DNA of 64,000 nucleotides, taken from Clostridiales bacterium (lineage in GTDB: Bacteria > Bacillota > Clostridia > Oscillospirales > Oscillospiraceae). The DNA is taken from NCBI GenBank assembly GCA_902362775.1, contig CABIXV010000007.1:91952-155951 (forward strand). Reading direction: 5' to 3'. The position numbers and the translations under genes were made by a program. This document shows, one piece after another, positions 25,326 through 33,843 of the stretch. The stretch's first letter is position 1, and every line of letters starts with the position of its first letter. The notes under the pieces are model-generated. The model searched no databases. It saw nothing but the letters and a program-made list of their open reading frames with translations, and was not told where the DNA came from.

Positions 25326-26050
25326 CATACCAGGGCGGTGTATAGCGCCCCCACCACCAGCGCGGGGAGCAGATTGGCGACCTTAAACTTGTTGCCGAAG
25401 GCAAGATTGACGCCTACACAGAAGATGAGGATAGAGCCCAGAAAGGACAGATTGTCCACCACAGCGGGGCTGAACACCGGAGCCAGAAGTCCGGCGCACA
25501 GAGTGACTGTGCCCTGGAGCACACCTACGGGCAGAGCTGAAAAGACAGCCCCCTTGCCGTAGGTGGAGGAGAAGATCATGACGATGATCAGGTCGAGGAC
25601 GGATTTGGTGAACAGGGTGGAGGGGTCCCCGGTCATGCCGTCCTGGATGGAGCCTACGATGGCCATAGCCCCGACACAGACCGTGAGAGAAGCGGTGACG
25701 AAGCCCTGGATGAACTGGCTATCCTCCCCACGGGAGGCCTTCTCCTTCAGCCAGCCCCCCAGCCGCTCCATCCGGCCATCCAGATCCAGCCACTCACCCA
25801 GCAGAGAGCCGGCGGCGAGGGCCAGTATCATGCCCAGAGTGCCCCTGGTGTCCAGCCCAGTGAGTACCCCGTCCCGGACCGACAGCATCCCGTTCAGGGT
25901 GCCAGCTCCACCGATGAAAATGATGCACAGGCCCATGGCCTGGATCACAGCCTGCTGATAGCGGGCCTTGAGTCCTCCCTTCAGGACCAGGCCGGCACAC
26001 CCTCCCGCCAGAATGGCCAGAACATTGACCACAGTACCGATCCCCGCCAA
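25325..26050 (-). CDS. DUF554 family membrane protein
   Basis: 241 residues with six to seven hydrophobic helices. The start GIGTVVNVLAILAGGCAGL and the central VTASLTVCVGAMAIVGSIQDG are typical of DUF554, a family of putative transporters of unknown substrate. The TTG at 26050 is preferred because GGGAGGG lies about 7 nt upstream and the family normally begins at this point; further in-frame codons upstream are GC-rich and unlike a membrane protein. Single gene. Confidence 0.82.
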   Translation of the reverse strand: MAGIGTVVNVLAILAGGCAGLVLKGGLKARYQQAVIQAMGLCIIFIGGAGTLNGMLSVRDGVLTGLDTRGTLGMILALAAGSLLGEWLDLDGRMERLGGWLKEKASRGEDSQFIQGFVTASLTVCVGAMAIVGSIQDGMTGDPSTLFTKSVLDLIIVMIFSSTYGKGAVFSALPVGVLQGTVTLCAGLLAPVFSPAVVDNLSFLGSILIFCVGVNLAFGNKFKVANLLPALVVGALYTALV

Positions 26051-26138
26051 AGACGATCCCTCCCAGCCGGGGCCGATGTGGCCCCGCACGACTGGATTTA
26101 TTATAGTTCTTCAACGGAAAATGTCAAAGGAAAAGAAT

Positions 26139-26167
26139 TTGCATTGAATTTGGGGATGTGATACAAT
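26139..26167 (+). promoter_or_regulatory. Promoter of the 2-hydroxyacid dehydrogenase gene
   Basis: TTGCAT (26139-26144), 17-nt spacer, TACAAT (26162-26167). Confidence 0.8.
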
Positions 26168-26208
26168 AAAAAAATAAACGGCCTTGGGCCATAAGGAGGA
26201 AAATTTTC

Positions 26209-27174
26209 ATGAAGATTGTGATCCTGGACGGCTATACGGAAAACCCCGGCGATCTGAGCTGGGACGAGCTGGGAAAGCTGGGCGAGCTCACTGTTTATGA
26301 CCGTACCAGCCTCACCGACGAGGACGAGGCTATCGCCCGCATCGGCGACGCCGAGGTGGTCTTTACCAATAAGACTCCCATTACCAAAAAGGTTATCGAC
26401 GCCTGCCCCAACATGAAGATGATCAGTATGCTGGCCACCGGCTACAATGTGGTGGACTATGTTTATGCCAAGGAAAAGGGCATTCCCGTCACCAACGTGC
26501 CCACCTACGGTACCGCCTCCGTCAGCCAGTTCTCCATCGCCCTGCTGCTGGAGATCTGCCACCACATCGGCCACCATGACGCCTCCGTCCATGCCGGCAA
26601 CTGGGCCAACTGTGTAGACTGGTGCTACTGGGACTATCCCCTGATCGAACTGGAGGGCAAGACCATCGGTATCATCGGCTTTGGCCGCATCGGTCAGGCT
26701 GAGGGCCGGATCGCCAAGGCCCTTGGTATGAACGTGGTGGCTTATGACCTGTATCCCAACGACTCCGGCCGGGCCATCGCCGAGTATGTGGACCTGGATA
26801 CCCTGTATGCCAGGGCCGATGTCATTTCCCTGCACTGCAACCTGACGCCCGAGAACACCGGCATGATCAACAAGGACTCCATCGCCAAGATGAAGGACGG
26901 CGTCATTCTGATCAACAATGCCCGTGGCCAGCTCATCCACGAGCAGGATGTGGCCGACGCCCTGAACTCCGGCAAGATGGGAGCCGCCGGCCTGGACGTG
27001 GTGTACACCGAGCCCATCCGTGCCGACAACCCTCTCCTGAAGGCCAAGAACTGCATCATCACCCCCCACATCTCCTGGGCCCCCAAGGAGAGCCGCCAGC
27101 GCATCATGGATACCGCGGTGGAGAACGTCAAGGCCTATCTGGCCGGCGCCCCCATCAACGTGGTCAACCGCTGA
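26209..27174 (+). CDS. D-2-hydroxyacid dehydrogenase (glycerate/hydroxypyruvate type)
   Basis: 321 residues of the NAD-dependent D-isomer 2-hydroxyacid dehydrogenase family. NAD-binding GFGRIGQAEGRIAKAL (about 157-172), catalytic Arg in NNARGQLIHEQD, Glu in the VYTEP segment, and His in ITPHISWAP. The family interconverts 2-keto acids and D-2-hydroxyacids; sequence style is closest to hydroxypyruvate/glycerate dehydrogenases. AGGAGG lies 9 nt before the ATG. Very regular C- and G-ending codons suggest high expression. Single gene with its own promoter and terminator. Confidence 0.92.
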   Translation: MKIVILDGYTENPGDLSWDELGKLGELTVYDRTSLTDEDEAIARIGDAEVVFTNKTPITKKVIDACPNMKMISMLATGYNVVDYVYAKEKGIPVTNVPTYGTASVSQFSIALLLEICHHIGHHDASVHAGNWANCVDWCYWDYPLIELEGKTIGIIGFGRIGQAEGRIAKALGMNVVAYDLYPNDSGRAIAEYVDLDTLYARADVISLHCNLTPENTGMINKDSIAKMKDGVILINNARGQLIHEQDVADALNSGKMGAAGLDVVYTEPIRADNPLLKAKNCIITPHISWAPKESRQRIMDTAVENVKAYLAGAPINVVNR

Positions 27175-27193
27175 AAAACTGGAAAACAGCAGC

Positions 27194-27227
27194 AGAGCCG
27201 CCCATGGAAACATGGGCGGCTCTTTTG
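27194..27227 (+). terminator. Terminator of the 2-hydroxyacid dehydrogenase gene
   Basis: Perfect 13-bp stem AGAGCCGCCCATG with complement, GAAA tetraloop, then TTTT. Confidence 0.92.
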
Positions 27228-27230
27228 CGT

Positions 27231-28316
27231 TCAGGGCACGTTTTCCCTCCATACTGAAGCGGCCGACCGGGCCAGCTGAATCAACCCCTCGGCCAGCGTC
27301 CGGCGGGTCCCGTCCCGGTCGTCCGCCAGAGAGCGCAGGGCGGCCTGGAGGTTCCTGGGCTGAAGCAGGTCGGCGGTGGTGCTGGCCTCTCCGGCGGACA
27401 GCAGCTGAAAGAGGGAGTCCACGAACTGACTCCGCTCCTGGGGGGACAGACCGGCCAGCCAGCCCTTAATAGCCTGGTCGGCCATCCGGCTGCCGGGAGT
27501 GATCTCTTCCGCCTGGAGGAAGGATCCACCCTCCACCTCCCAGGAGTAGGGGTCGTGCTGGAGCAGGCCAATCTGGCGGCTCCGCACCACGGTGTGGGGC
27601 TCGTCGTGTTCCAACAGCAGTCCCACCACTGAGGACTGGGGAATGAAGGTGTGCAGCCGGGTCAGCAGCTCCTGGTAGCCCGGACTGTCCAGCACCAACC
27701 GGGTGAAGCCGGGGCCGTCGTTGTTGTAGATGGCCAGGATCCGGTCCCGCACTTTGATTCGGGCCAGGGCGCCGGCAAAGACAGCCAGATTGCCTCCCTT
27801 GGAGTGGCCGCCCAGCCGGAGGGAGCCAGGAAAGAGAGAGGCAAACCGCTCCACATAGTCCAGGGCCGCCTGTTGGGCGGGGACAGCGTCCAGGAAGCTC
27901 ATGCTGAAGTCCTCCTTCCAGCCCACTAGGGTGGCGTCGGTGCCCCGGAAGGAAAGAAAGGCGGAGCCATCCTCCAACAGAACGGCGATGGCGGCGAACT
28001 GCATCTCCTCCTCCGGAACAAAGCGGTCCTGAGCGAAGGCCAATCCCAGGGGAGAAAAGCGGCGGCATCGGGCCAGAGCGGCCAGCAGCTTTCGGTCCAA
28101 AGGGCATCGGACACGGCCTCGCCGCCCCTCTGGCAGGGCCAGATAGGTTTCCGCCGCCTTTCCAAGAGAGATAGGACCGCGCAGGTCTGGAGGGACCAGG
28201 TTTTCGAAGTGGACATAGGACAGGATGGACAGAATCAGGCCGTCCACCGGGTTGAAGGGGGCCTGGCTCATGGGGATATCTCCCCGCCAGGCCAGGTAGT
28301 CGAACAGATCGGACAA
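27231..28316 (-). CDS. DUF2974 (Mbeg1-like) alpha/beta hydrolase-fold protein
   Basis: 361 residues. Begins SDLFDYLAWRGDIPMSQAPF and NPVDGLILSILSYV, the usual N-terminus of Mbeg1-like/DUF2974 proteins, followed by a lipase-like core: strand AFLSFRGTDAT, nucleophile elbow GGHSKGGNLA with Ser172, then a less conserved C-terminal helical part. Likely a cytoplasmic esterase or lipase; substrate unknown. TTG start at 28316 has AAAGGAG about 10 nt upstream; longer in-frame readings have no ribosome-binding site. Divergent from spoIIID. Confidence 0.83.
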   Translation of the reverse strand: MSDLFDYLAWRGDIPMSQAPFNPVDGLILSILSYVHFENLVPPDLRGPISLGKAAETYLALPEGRRGRVRCPLDRKLLAALARCRRFSPLGLAFAQDRFVPEEEMQFAAIAVLLEDGSAFLSFRGTDATLVGWKEDFSMSFLDAVPAQQAALDYVERFASLFPGSLRLGGHSKGGNLAVFAGALARIKVRDRILAIYNNDGPGFTRLVLDSPGYQELLTRLHTFIPQSSVVGLLLEHDEPHTVVRSRQIGLLQHDPYSWEVEGGSFLQAEEITPGSRMADQAIKGWLAGLSPQERSQFVDSLFQLLSAGEASTTADLLQPRNLQAALRSLADDRDGTRRTLAEGLIQLARSAASVWRENVP

Positions 28317-28437
28317 AGGTTTCAGGCTCCTTTCCGGGGAAAACGGCGTCCTCCAGCCCCCTTTCCCGCATATCCCCGCCCACCACCGCATAGGATGGAC
28401 CAACAAGAGGCGGGGAGTGTTGTTTTTGAAAGGAAAC

Positions 28438-28674
28438 ATGGAGGAGCGGGCCCAGCGCCTAGCTCTTTACATCATAGAGAACCGGGCCACGGTCCGTACC
28501 GCCGCACAGAAGTTTGGAATCAGCAAGAGCACCGTACATAAGGACCTGGCCGAGCGGCTGCCTGTATTCAACAGGACACTCTACCTCCAGGTCAAGGGAG
28601 TCCTGGAGGAGAACAAGGCCGAGCGGCACATTCGGGGAGGGATCGCCACCCGGAAGAAATACAAAGGGGCCTGA
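28438..28674 (+). CDS. spoIIID: Sporulation transcriptional regulator SpoIIID
   Basis: 78 residues: MEERAQRLALYIIENRATVR, then a helix-turn-helix QKFGISKSTVHKDLAERLP (about 24-42), and the conserved RHIRGGIATRKKYKG end, whose basic tail contacts DNA in the B. subtilis protein. SpoIIID acts with sigma-E in the mother cell to switch genes on or off during spore formation. Slightly shorter than the 93-residue B. subtilis protein. ATG at 28438 with GAAAGGA close upstream; an in-frame GTG at 28417 is a weaker option. It marks the organism as a spore-former. Confidence 0.93.
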   Translation: MEERAQRLALYIIENRATVRTAAQKFGISKSTVHKDLAERLPVFNRTLYLQVKGVLEENKAERHIRGGIATRKKYKGA

Positions 28675-28687
28675 GAACGGACAGTGG

Positions 28688-28722
28688 ATCGGGGACGCCA
28701 CCGGGCGACCCCGATTGCTTTT
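28688..28722 (+). terminator. Terminator of spoIIID
   Basis: ATCGGGG/CCCCGAT 7-bp stem followed by TGCTTTTTGC; the tail overlaps the thyA promoter. Confidence 0.6.
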
Positions 28723-28743
28723 TGCTTCCTCCTATGATATCAT
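28715..28743 (+). promoter_or_regulatory. Promoter of thyA-folA
   Basis: TTGCTT (28715-28720), 17-nt spacer, TATCAT (28738-28743). Confidence 0.6.
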
Positions 28744-28779
28744 ATGCCTGAATGTGAATCTTGAAGGGGGACAAGGCCC

Positions 28780-29610
28780 ATGAGCTACGCAGACCAGATA
28801 TTCATCCAGAATTGCAGGGAGATCCTATCCCATGGGGTGTGGGATACGGACCGGGAGGTGCGCCCCCGATGGCAGGACGGCACGCCCGCCCACACCGTCA
28901 AGCTGTTCGGCGTGGTCAACCGTTACGACTTACGGAAGGAATTTCCCATTCTGACGGTCCGGAAGCAGTTCCTGAAGTCAGCGGTGGATGAGCTGCTGTG
29001 GATCTGGCAGAAGAAATCCAACAACATCCATGAGCTGAACAGCCATGTGTGGGACGCATGGGCAGACGAAAATGGCTCAATCGGCAAGGCGTACGGCTAT
29101 CAGCTGGGGGTGAAGCACCACTACCCCCAGGGGGATATGGACCAGGTGGACAAGGTGCTGTGGGACCTAAAGCACGATCCCGCCTCCCGCCGCATCATGA
29201 CCAACCTGTATAACCACCACGACCTTTCCGAGATGGCCCTCTACCCCTGCGCTTACTCTATGACCTTCAATGTGTCGGGCCGCACCCTCAATGGGATCTT
29301 GAATCAGCGCAGCCAGGATATGCTCACCGCCAACGGCTGGAACGTGATGCAGTATGCCGTTCTCCTGCACATGCTGGCCCAGGTATCCGGACTGGAGGCG
29401 GGGGAACTGATCCACGTCATCGCGGACGCCCACATCTATGACCGTCATGTGTCCGTAGTGGAGGAGCTGCTGGAGCGGGAGCCCTATGAGGCCCCCCGGT
29501 TTATCCTGGAGCCCTCCGTCACAGACTTTTACAGCTTTACCCCCTCCAGTGTGAGGCTGGAGGGATATCAGGCCCATGCCCTGGATCAAAAGATCCCGGT
29601 AGCCGTATAG
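28780..29610 (+). CDS. thyA: Thymidylate synthase
   Basis: Methylates dUMP to dTMP using methylenetetrahydrofolate and yields dihydrofolate. 276 residues with nucleophile Cys157 (LYPCAYSMTFNV; most ThyA have PCH rather than PCA here), dUMP-binding QRSQDM (176-181) and HIYDRHVSVVEELLERE near the C-terminus. The conserved C-terminal PVAV is present. AAGGGGGA precedes the ATG. The dihydrofolate reductase gene follows after 13 nt, so the folate cycle partners are co-expressed. Confidence 0.95.
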   Translation: MSYADQIFIQNCREILSHGVWDTDREVRPRWQDGTPAHTVKLFGVVNRYDLRKEFPILTVRKQFLKSAVDELLWIWQKKSNNIHELNSHVWDAWADENGSIGKAYGYQLGVKHHYPQGDMDQVDKVLWDLKHDPASRRIMTNLYNHHDLSEMALYPCAYSMTFNVSGRTLNGILNQRSQDMLTANGWNVMQYAVLLHMLAQVSGLEAGELIHVIADAHIYDRHVSVVEELLEREPYEAPRFILEPSVTDFYSFTPSSVRLEGYQAHALDQKIPVAV

Positions 29611-29623
29611 AGGTGGATCTGCT

Positions 29624-30106
29624 ATGGAACTGATCGTGGCGGTGGACCAGAACTGGGCCATTGGGCGGGGAGGGGATCAGCTGATCTACATCTCCCAGGA
29701 CCTCAAGCGATTCAAAACGTTGACCACTGGGCACCCGGTAATCTTGGGCCGAAAGACCCTGGACACCTTTCCCGGCGGCCGCCCCCTAAAGGGACGCAGG
29801 AACCTGATTCTGTCCCGCAGCCCCGGCTTCGCCCCGGAGGGGGCGGAGGTGTATCCCGACATGGACGCCCTGCTGGCCGCGGCGCCGGAGGATAGCTTTG
29901 TAATCGGCGGCGCTTCGGTGTACCGGGCCCTCCTGGACCAATGTTCCACCGCCTATGTGACGAAAATAGAAGCTGCCTTCCCGGCGGCTGACTGCTGGTT
30001 CCCCGACCTGGATAGCCGTCCGGAGTGGAGGATATCAGAGGAGAGCGAATCCCAGGAGGAAGATGGAGTCAAGTTCCGGTATGTGACTTATCGAAAGGAG
30101 GAATGA
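29624..30106 (+). CDS. folA: Dihydrofolate reductase
   Basis: Regenerates tetrahydrofolate from the dihydrofolate made by ThyA, using NADPH. 160 residues: MELIVAVDQNWAIGRGGDQL, catalytic acidic residue Asp26 in SQDLKRFK, NADPH-binding GHPVILGRKTLDTFPGGRPL and FVIGGASVYRALLD. AGAGGTGGA lies before the ATG. Standard length. Second gene of thyA-folA, with a small secreted protein gene 5 nt beyond its stop. Confidence 0.94.
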   Translation: MELIVAVDQNWAIGRGGDQLIYISQDLKRFKTLTTGHPVILGRKTLDTFPGGRPLKGRRNLILSRSPGFAPEGAEVYPDMDALLAAAPEDSFVIGGASVYRALLDQCSTAYVTKIEAAFPAADCWFPDLDSRPEWRISEESESQEEDGVKFRYVTYRKEE

Positions 30107-30111
30107 CGACC

Positions 30112-30381
30112 ATGAAAAAACTGATTGCGGCCGGGCTGGCCTGTGCTCTGACACTGACTGTGGGGGGCACTGTGTTTGCCCACCATCAAGGCCGGACGGA
30201 AATATCCGCCCCCTGGATCCACTGTGATGGGGACGGCGACGGCCTATACGGTCGCTTTGCTGGCCGGCGGGATATGAACTTCACAGATGAGGATGGGGAT
30301 GGTGTCTGTGACAACTGGATAGGCTGTCAGACGCCCGGCCGGGGCGAACACCACGTCAGCGGCCGTCATCACCATGGGTAA
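30112..30381 (+). CDS. Small secreted His- and Asp-rich protein, putative metal binding
   Basis: 89 residues. Signal peptide of about 23 residues (MKKLIAAGLACALTLTVGGT, cleavage after VFA), leaving a mature protein of about 66 residues. It has two acidic loops, DGDGDGLYG and DEDGDGVCD, of the DxDxDG calcium-loop type seen in EF-hand and thrombospondin type 3 repeats, and His clusters at both ends (AHHQG, HHVSGRHHHG). Two cysteines could pair. The ATG at 30112 has AAAGGAGG 10 nt upstream. Cotranscribed with folA by spacing. Family not recognised. Confidence 0.7.
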   Translation: MKKLIAAGLACALTLTVGGTVFAHHQGRTEISAPWIHCDGDGDGLYGRFAGRRDMNFTDEDGDGVCDNWIGCQTPGRGEHHVSGRHHHG

Positions 30382-30383
30382 GT

Positions 30384-30420
30384 AAAAAGATTCCGGTACC
30401 AGCGGTACCGGAATCTTTTT
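30384..30420. terminator. Bidirectional terminator after thyA-folA and the XpaC-like gene
   Basis: Perfect 17-bp stem beginning AAAAAGATTCCGG with AGC loop and T5 on both strands; it overlaps the stop codon of the minus-strand gene. Confidence 0.93.
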
Positions 30421-31561
30421 ACAGTCCTAGTGTCATACCCTCCTGGCCGGACAGTCCGTCTTTGGCCAGCATCCGCTCCAGCACCTCTACATCGGCGGTG
30501 ATGTCCATGGCGTCCCCCTGGAAGAGGAGATCCAGCTGCTTTTCAAAGCCATCCACCACCTTATCCATCATACCCTCTATGCGTTCCATGGCGGCAGCGA
30601 TGTTCTCTCCGGATACCTCCTGGTCCTCCAGCTGTCCATAGGCCCGGAGGATCTTCAGGGTGGTGGGCAGGTAATAGCTCAAAAAGCTATGGAGTTGGGG
30701 AGAACTCTCCGGATGGGATTTCTGATAGTCCAGGATTTTGGCGGTGATGACCCCAATCCGGTCGATCTGGGCAGACAGCTTCTCGTTGTCCACGGCCTCG
30801 TTGACTGCCCGTATCTCTGTGAGAATGGCGTTCTCCTCCTGGTGGAGGGGCTGGGAGGGAGCCTCCTCCTTGGGCTGGGAATCGGACAGTCCATCAGCAC
30901 TGAGGACCAGCCGGTCCCCACCATAATCCAAAAAGCCTTGGGGCAGGATTCCCTCCCCCAGCATATCGGCCAGATCGTCCCGGACCCGGCGGGGAGGCAG
31001 CCCGGAAGCGGAAGCCAGGGTGGATATGGCGATGGACTGCCGGGTCCCAATGACAGCCAAGTAATTGCGGTAGCGTCGAGCCTCCCTGCTCTTTCGCAGA
31101 CCGACCCACAGAAGACCCAGACCCACCGAGGTGAAGCACAGCAGGGGGACAATCTCTTGCAGATACCATAGCAAGTCGGGCAACATCCATAGGTTTTCTA
31201 CCGCCGAGATGATGGTGACGCAGCCAAAGGCGGCGGACAGAGCGCCGCCTACCTGTGTCAACCCCTTGCCGTCCCTGACCAGTTTAGACAGCGGGTCCTG
31301 CTGGGCCTTGGCTTTTTTTCTTCCCTTTCCCTTGGATGTGGACGGCTCCTCTTGGAACGTGGTCGTTCTAGCCCCCACAGGGGCGGCCTGGTCTCGCTGG
31401 GTGTAATAGGGGTGCCGGCCGCGCTTTCCCCTGCCCATCAGCTTGAGTACGATCATCAGAATTGCCACGGGAGCGGCGACTCCAGTGAACAGCAGTACGG
31501 CGGCAATCGCCCAATAGGCCATATCCCCCGATCTCTCATTTCCCTTGTTGGTGTTTGCCAC
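30419..31561 (-). CDS. XpaC-like (BCIP hydrolysis family) membrane protein
   Basis: 380 residues. TM1 about 14-40, a basic low-complexity linker (GKGRKKAKAQ), two further TM segments about 105-125 and 133-155, then a soluble part with a winged-helix-like stretch (TLASASGLPPRRVRDDLADML) and a C-terminal helical domain (about 245-370) typical of the XpaC/5-bromo-4-chloroindolyl phosphate hydrolysis family. Biochemical function is not established for the family. GTG start with GGGGGG about 7 nt upstream; an ATG 13 codons later is also possible. Confidence 0.72.
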   Translation of the reverse strand: MANTNKGNERSGDMAYWAIAAVLLFTGVAAPVAILMIVLKLMGRGKRGRHPYYTQRDQAAPVGARTTTFQEEPSTSKGKGRKKAKAQQDPLSKLVRDGKGLTQVGGALSAAFGCVTIISAVENLWMLPDLLWYLQEIVPLLCFTSVGLGLLWVGLRKSREARRYRNYLAVIGTRQSIAISTLASASGLPPRRVRDDLADMLGEGILPQGFLDYGGDRLVLSADGLSDSQPKEEAPSQPLHQEENAILTEIRAVNEAVDNEKLSAQIDRIGVITAKILDYQKSHPESSPQLHSFLSYYLPTTLKILRAYGQLEDQEVSGENIAAAMERIEGMMDKVVDGFEKQLDLLFQGDAMDITADVEVLERMLAKDGLSGQEGMTLGL

Positions 31562-31593
31562 AGTCAGTCCCCCCAGCGGATGCTTATATCTTT

Positions 31594-31621
31594 ATCATAG
31601 CAGGTCTTTCCCAAAATGGAA
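31594..31621 (-). promoter_or_regulatory. Possible promoter of the XpaC-like gene
   Basis: Extended -10 TGC-TATGAT (TATGAT at 31594-31599) with a weak TTCCAT -35 at a 16-nt spacing. Confidence 0.45.
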
Positions 31622-31763
31622 TTTAAATTTTCTTAAAAATCAATGAATGGGTCCAGCGCTACTATCATACAGCAGCGGCGCATAAAAGTAAATGGCAGAC
31701 GCTTTTTTTCCTAACAAGGGAAAAAGGTGCAGAAAAAGGCATCAGGTTGTAACTGTTCTGTAA

Positions 31764-31792
31764 TTGTATCAGGCAAGTTTGGGTGATATAAT
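31764..31792 (+). promoter_or_regulatory. Promoter of the VanW gene
   Basis: TTGTAT (31764-31769), 17-nt spacer, TATAAT (31787-31792). The rest of 31622-31763 is AT-rich and shows no gene. Confidence 0.8.
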
Positions 31793-31869
31793 AAGCGCAG
31801 TTGGCTTTTTGCCCAGATAGAAAATAGAGGGAGGCCCTGTCACAATAAGGGCTTCCTTGGAGGGATAGC

Positions 31870-33822
31870 ATGGAAGGCGAGCGCGTGATGAAGGCGCCGG
31901 AGAATGGAAAAAAGAAAACGTGGCTTATCGTGACAGGCGTAGTTCTGGGTGCGTTGCTGATGGCATATCTGGGGCTGTGCGCCTGGGTGGGAACGATGGA
32001 CCGGATCTTTCCCAACACGACCATCGCCGGTCTGGATGTGTCCGGCATGACCGTGGAGCAGGCTCGGAAGGCGCTGGATCAGGCCATGGCGGAGCATGGA
32101 GATGAGATTGCCGGGACTATCACCTACGGGGAGTGGCGGGGCACCATCACCGCCTCCCAGATGAACTATGACTGGTCCGCCTCGGCGCAGGCGGCCTATA
32201 CAGACGGCAGAGATCACTTTCTGACCCAGGGAGGGCAGTACGCCGCCAGACTTTTGGGCAAACAGTGGTCGGTGGAAACCAGAAGTATGGAAACAACAGA
32301 ACTGGAGCGCCTGCTGGACCAGATGGAACAGGATCTGGACGGTGATGTGACCAGAGCCGCCTGGCGTCTGGAGGGGGACCGTTTGGTGATGACCAAGGGC
32401 CGCACCGGGGTGAGCTTGGACCGGGAGTCTGCCCGGGAGGGAGCTTTTTCCGCGCTGGAGGAGGCGATGGAGCAGAAGCTGGGTGGCGGCCAAGAGGGGA
32501 ACGCGGAGGTGGAGCGGCAGCTTTACCCCGAGGAGATACCTCCCCAAGAACCCGACTTTGATGAGATTTATACTCAGTTCCATACCGAGCCGGTCAGTGC
32601 CCAGATGGACCCGGATACCTTTCAGATCACCGACCATGTGGTGGGGGTGGACTTTGACGTGGATGCCCTGAAGGCCGCCTATGAGGGGGCCGCGGAGGGG
32701 GAGACCTTCTCTATCCCCGTTACCTTGACCCAACCCAAGGAGACTAAGGCGAGCCTGGAAGAAAAGCTGTTTCAGGACCTGCTGGGGGAGGGAACCACCA
32801 GGGTGACTGGCTCGGCCAACCGCAAGTTCAACGTCAAGCTGTCCGCCGAAGCCTGCAATAACGTGATCCTCCTACCTGGACAGGAGTTCTCCTACAACAA
32901 TACCACCGGCAGCCGCACGCCGGAAAAGGGCTATAAAAACGCCCCCACCTACCAGGCCGGAAAGTCGGTGGACGACATCGGCGGAGGCATCTGCCAGACC
33001 TCCTCCACCATTTACTATGCCGTTCTTCATACCCCGCTGGAGATCGTGGAGCGGCACGACCATCAGTTCAATACTGGTTATGTGGATCTGGGCATGGACG
33101 CCACGGTATATTTTGGTTCTCTGGACTTCCGGTTCAAAAACAATACCGAGTACCCCGTCAAGATCGTGACCAGCAGCTATGACTCCAACGGGAGCCGGTA
33201 TTTGAATGTGAAGATCTATGGTACCAACCCCGATGGCATCTACGCCATCCCCAAGAGCAGCGTCTTTGACAAAGTGGCGCCCACCACCAAGTATGAGCCA
33301 GACCCCAGTGTTCCCCAGGGTACCCTGGTGCTGGATAAGGAGCAGTACGCTTACACCGGCTGGAGCGCCCACACTTATCGGTATATTTACGACAAGGACG
33401 GCAATCTGTTGGAGAAGCAGGATATGGGGAGCAGCAAATACAGTATGCGCCCCAACCTGTATCACTATAACCCGGCCGACGGCGACCCCAGCACCTGGCC
33501 AGACGGCAAGCCGCCGCAGCCCGGCACTGACCCTGGGACAGAGGTTCCTGTGGATCCCAGTACGGAGACCGGAGGGACAGCAGGCCCCGGCACAGAGGGC
33601 GGAGCCGTCCCCGGTACCGGAGAAGGGGAGGCTGGGACGGACCAGCCCGCACAGGACCAGCCGGCATCTGAGCAGACGGACGCCGGCGAGAGCGACCAAA
33701 CCCAGACGGAGGGAGTGAGTGGTGGAGAGCGGCCCTCCGACCAGTCCGGCCAGGAGCAGGAAGAACCCTCCGGCCAGGGTGAGGAGGCATCCTCTGGCCA
33801 GAATACGGAGGCGGCGACCTGA
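31870..33822 (+). CDS. VanW family protein with peptidoglycan-binding-like domain
   Basis: 650 residues. Short basic cytoplasmic start, one TM helix (about 17-38), an extracellular domain of the PG_binding_4 type (about 45-280), the VanW domain (about 310-440: RKFNVKLSAEACNNVILLPG, then GKSVDDIGGGICQTSSTIYYAVL and FRFKNNTEYPVKIV), a beta-rich region to about 535, and a 115-residue tail rich in Gly, Glu, Pro, Thr and Gln. Likely membrane-anchored and acting at the cell wall; VanW's own function is unknown. GGAGG lies 6 nt before the ATG. Confidence 0.88.
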   Translation: MEGERVMKAPENGKKKTWLIVTGVVLGALLMAYLGLCAWVGTMDRIFPNTTIAGLDVSGMTVEQARKALDQAMAEHGDEIAGTITYGEWRGTITASQMNYDWSASAQAAYTDGRDHFLTQGGQYAARLLGKQWSVETRSMETTELERLLDQMEQDLDGDVTRAAWRLEGDRLVMTKGRTGVSLDRESAREGAFSALEEAMEQKLGGGQEGNAEVERQLYPEEIPPQEPDFDEIYTQFHTEPVSAQMDPDTFQITDHVVGVDFDVDALKAAYEGAAEGETFSIPVTLTQPKETKASLEEKLFQDLLGEGTTRVTGSANRKFNVKLSAEACNNVILLPGQEFSYNNTTGSRTPEKGYKNAPTYQAGKSVDDIGGGICQTSSTIYYAVLHTPLEIVERHDHQFNTGYVDLGMDATVYFGSLDFRFKNNTEYPVKIVTSSYDSNGSRYLNVKIYGTNPDGIYAIPKSSVFDKVAPTTKYEPDPSVPQGTLVLDKEQYAYTGWSAHTYRYIYDKDGNLLEKQDMGSSKYSMRPNLYHYNPADGDPSTWPDGKPPQPGTDPGTEVPVDPSTETGGTAGPGTEGGAVPGTGEGEAGTDQPAQDQPASEQTDAGESDQTQTEGVSGGERPSDQSGQEQEEPSGQGEEASSGQNTEAAT

Positions 33823-33843
33823 CAGACAGAGAGGAAGAGGACG

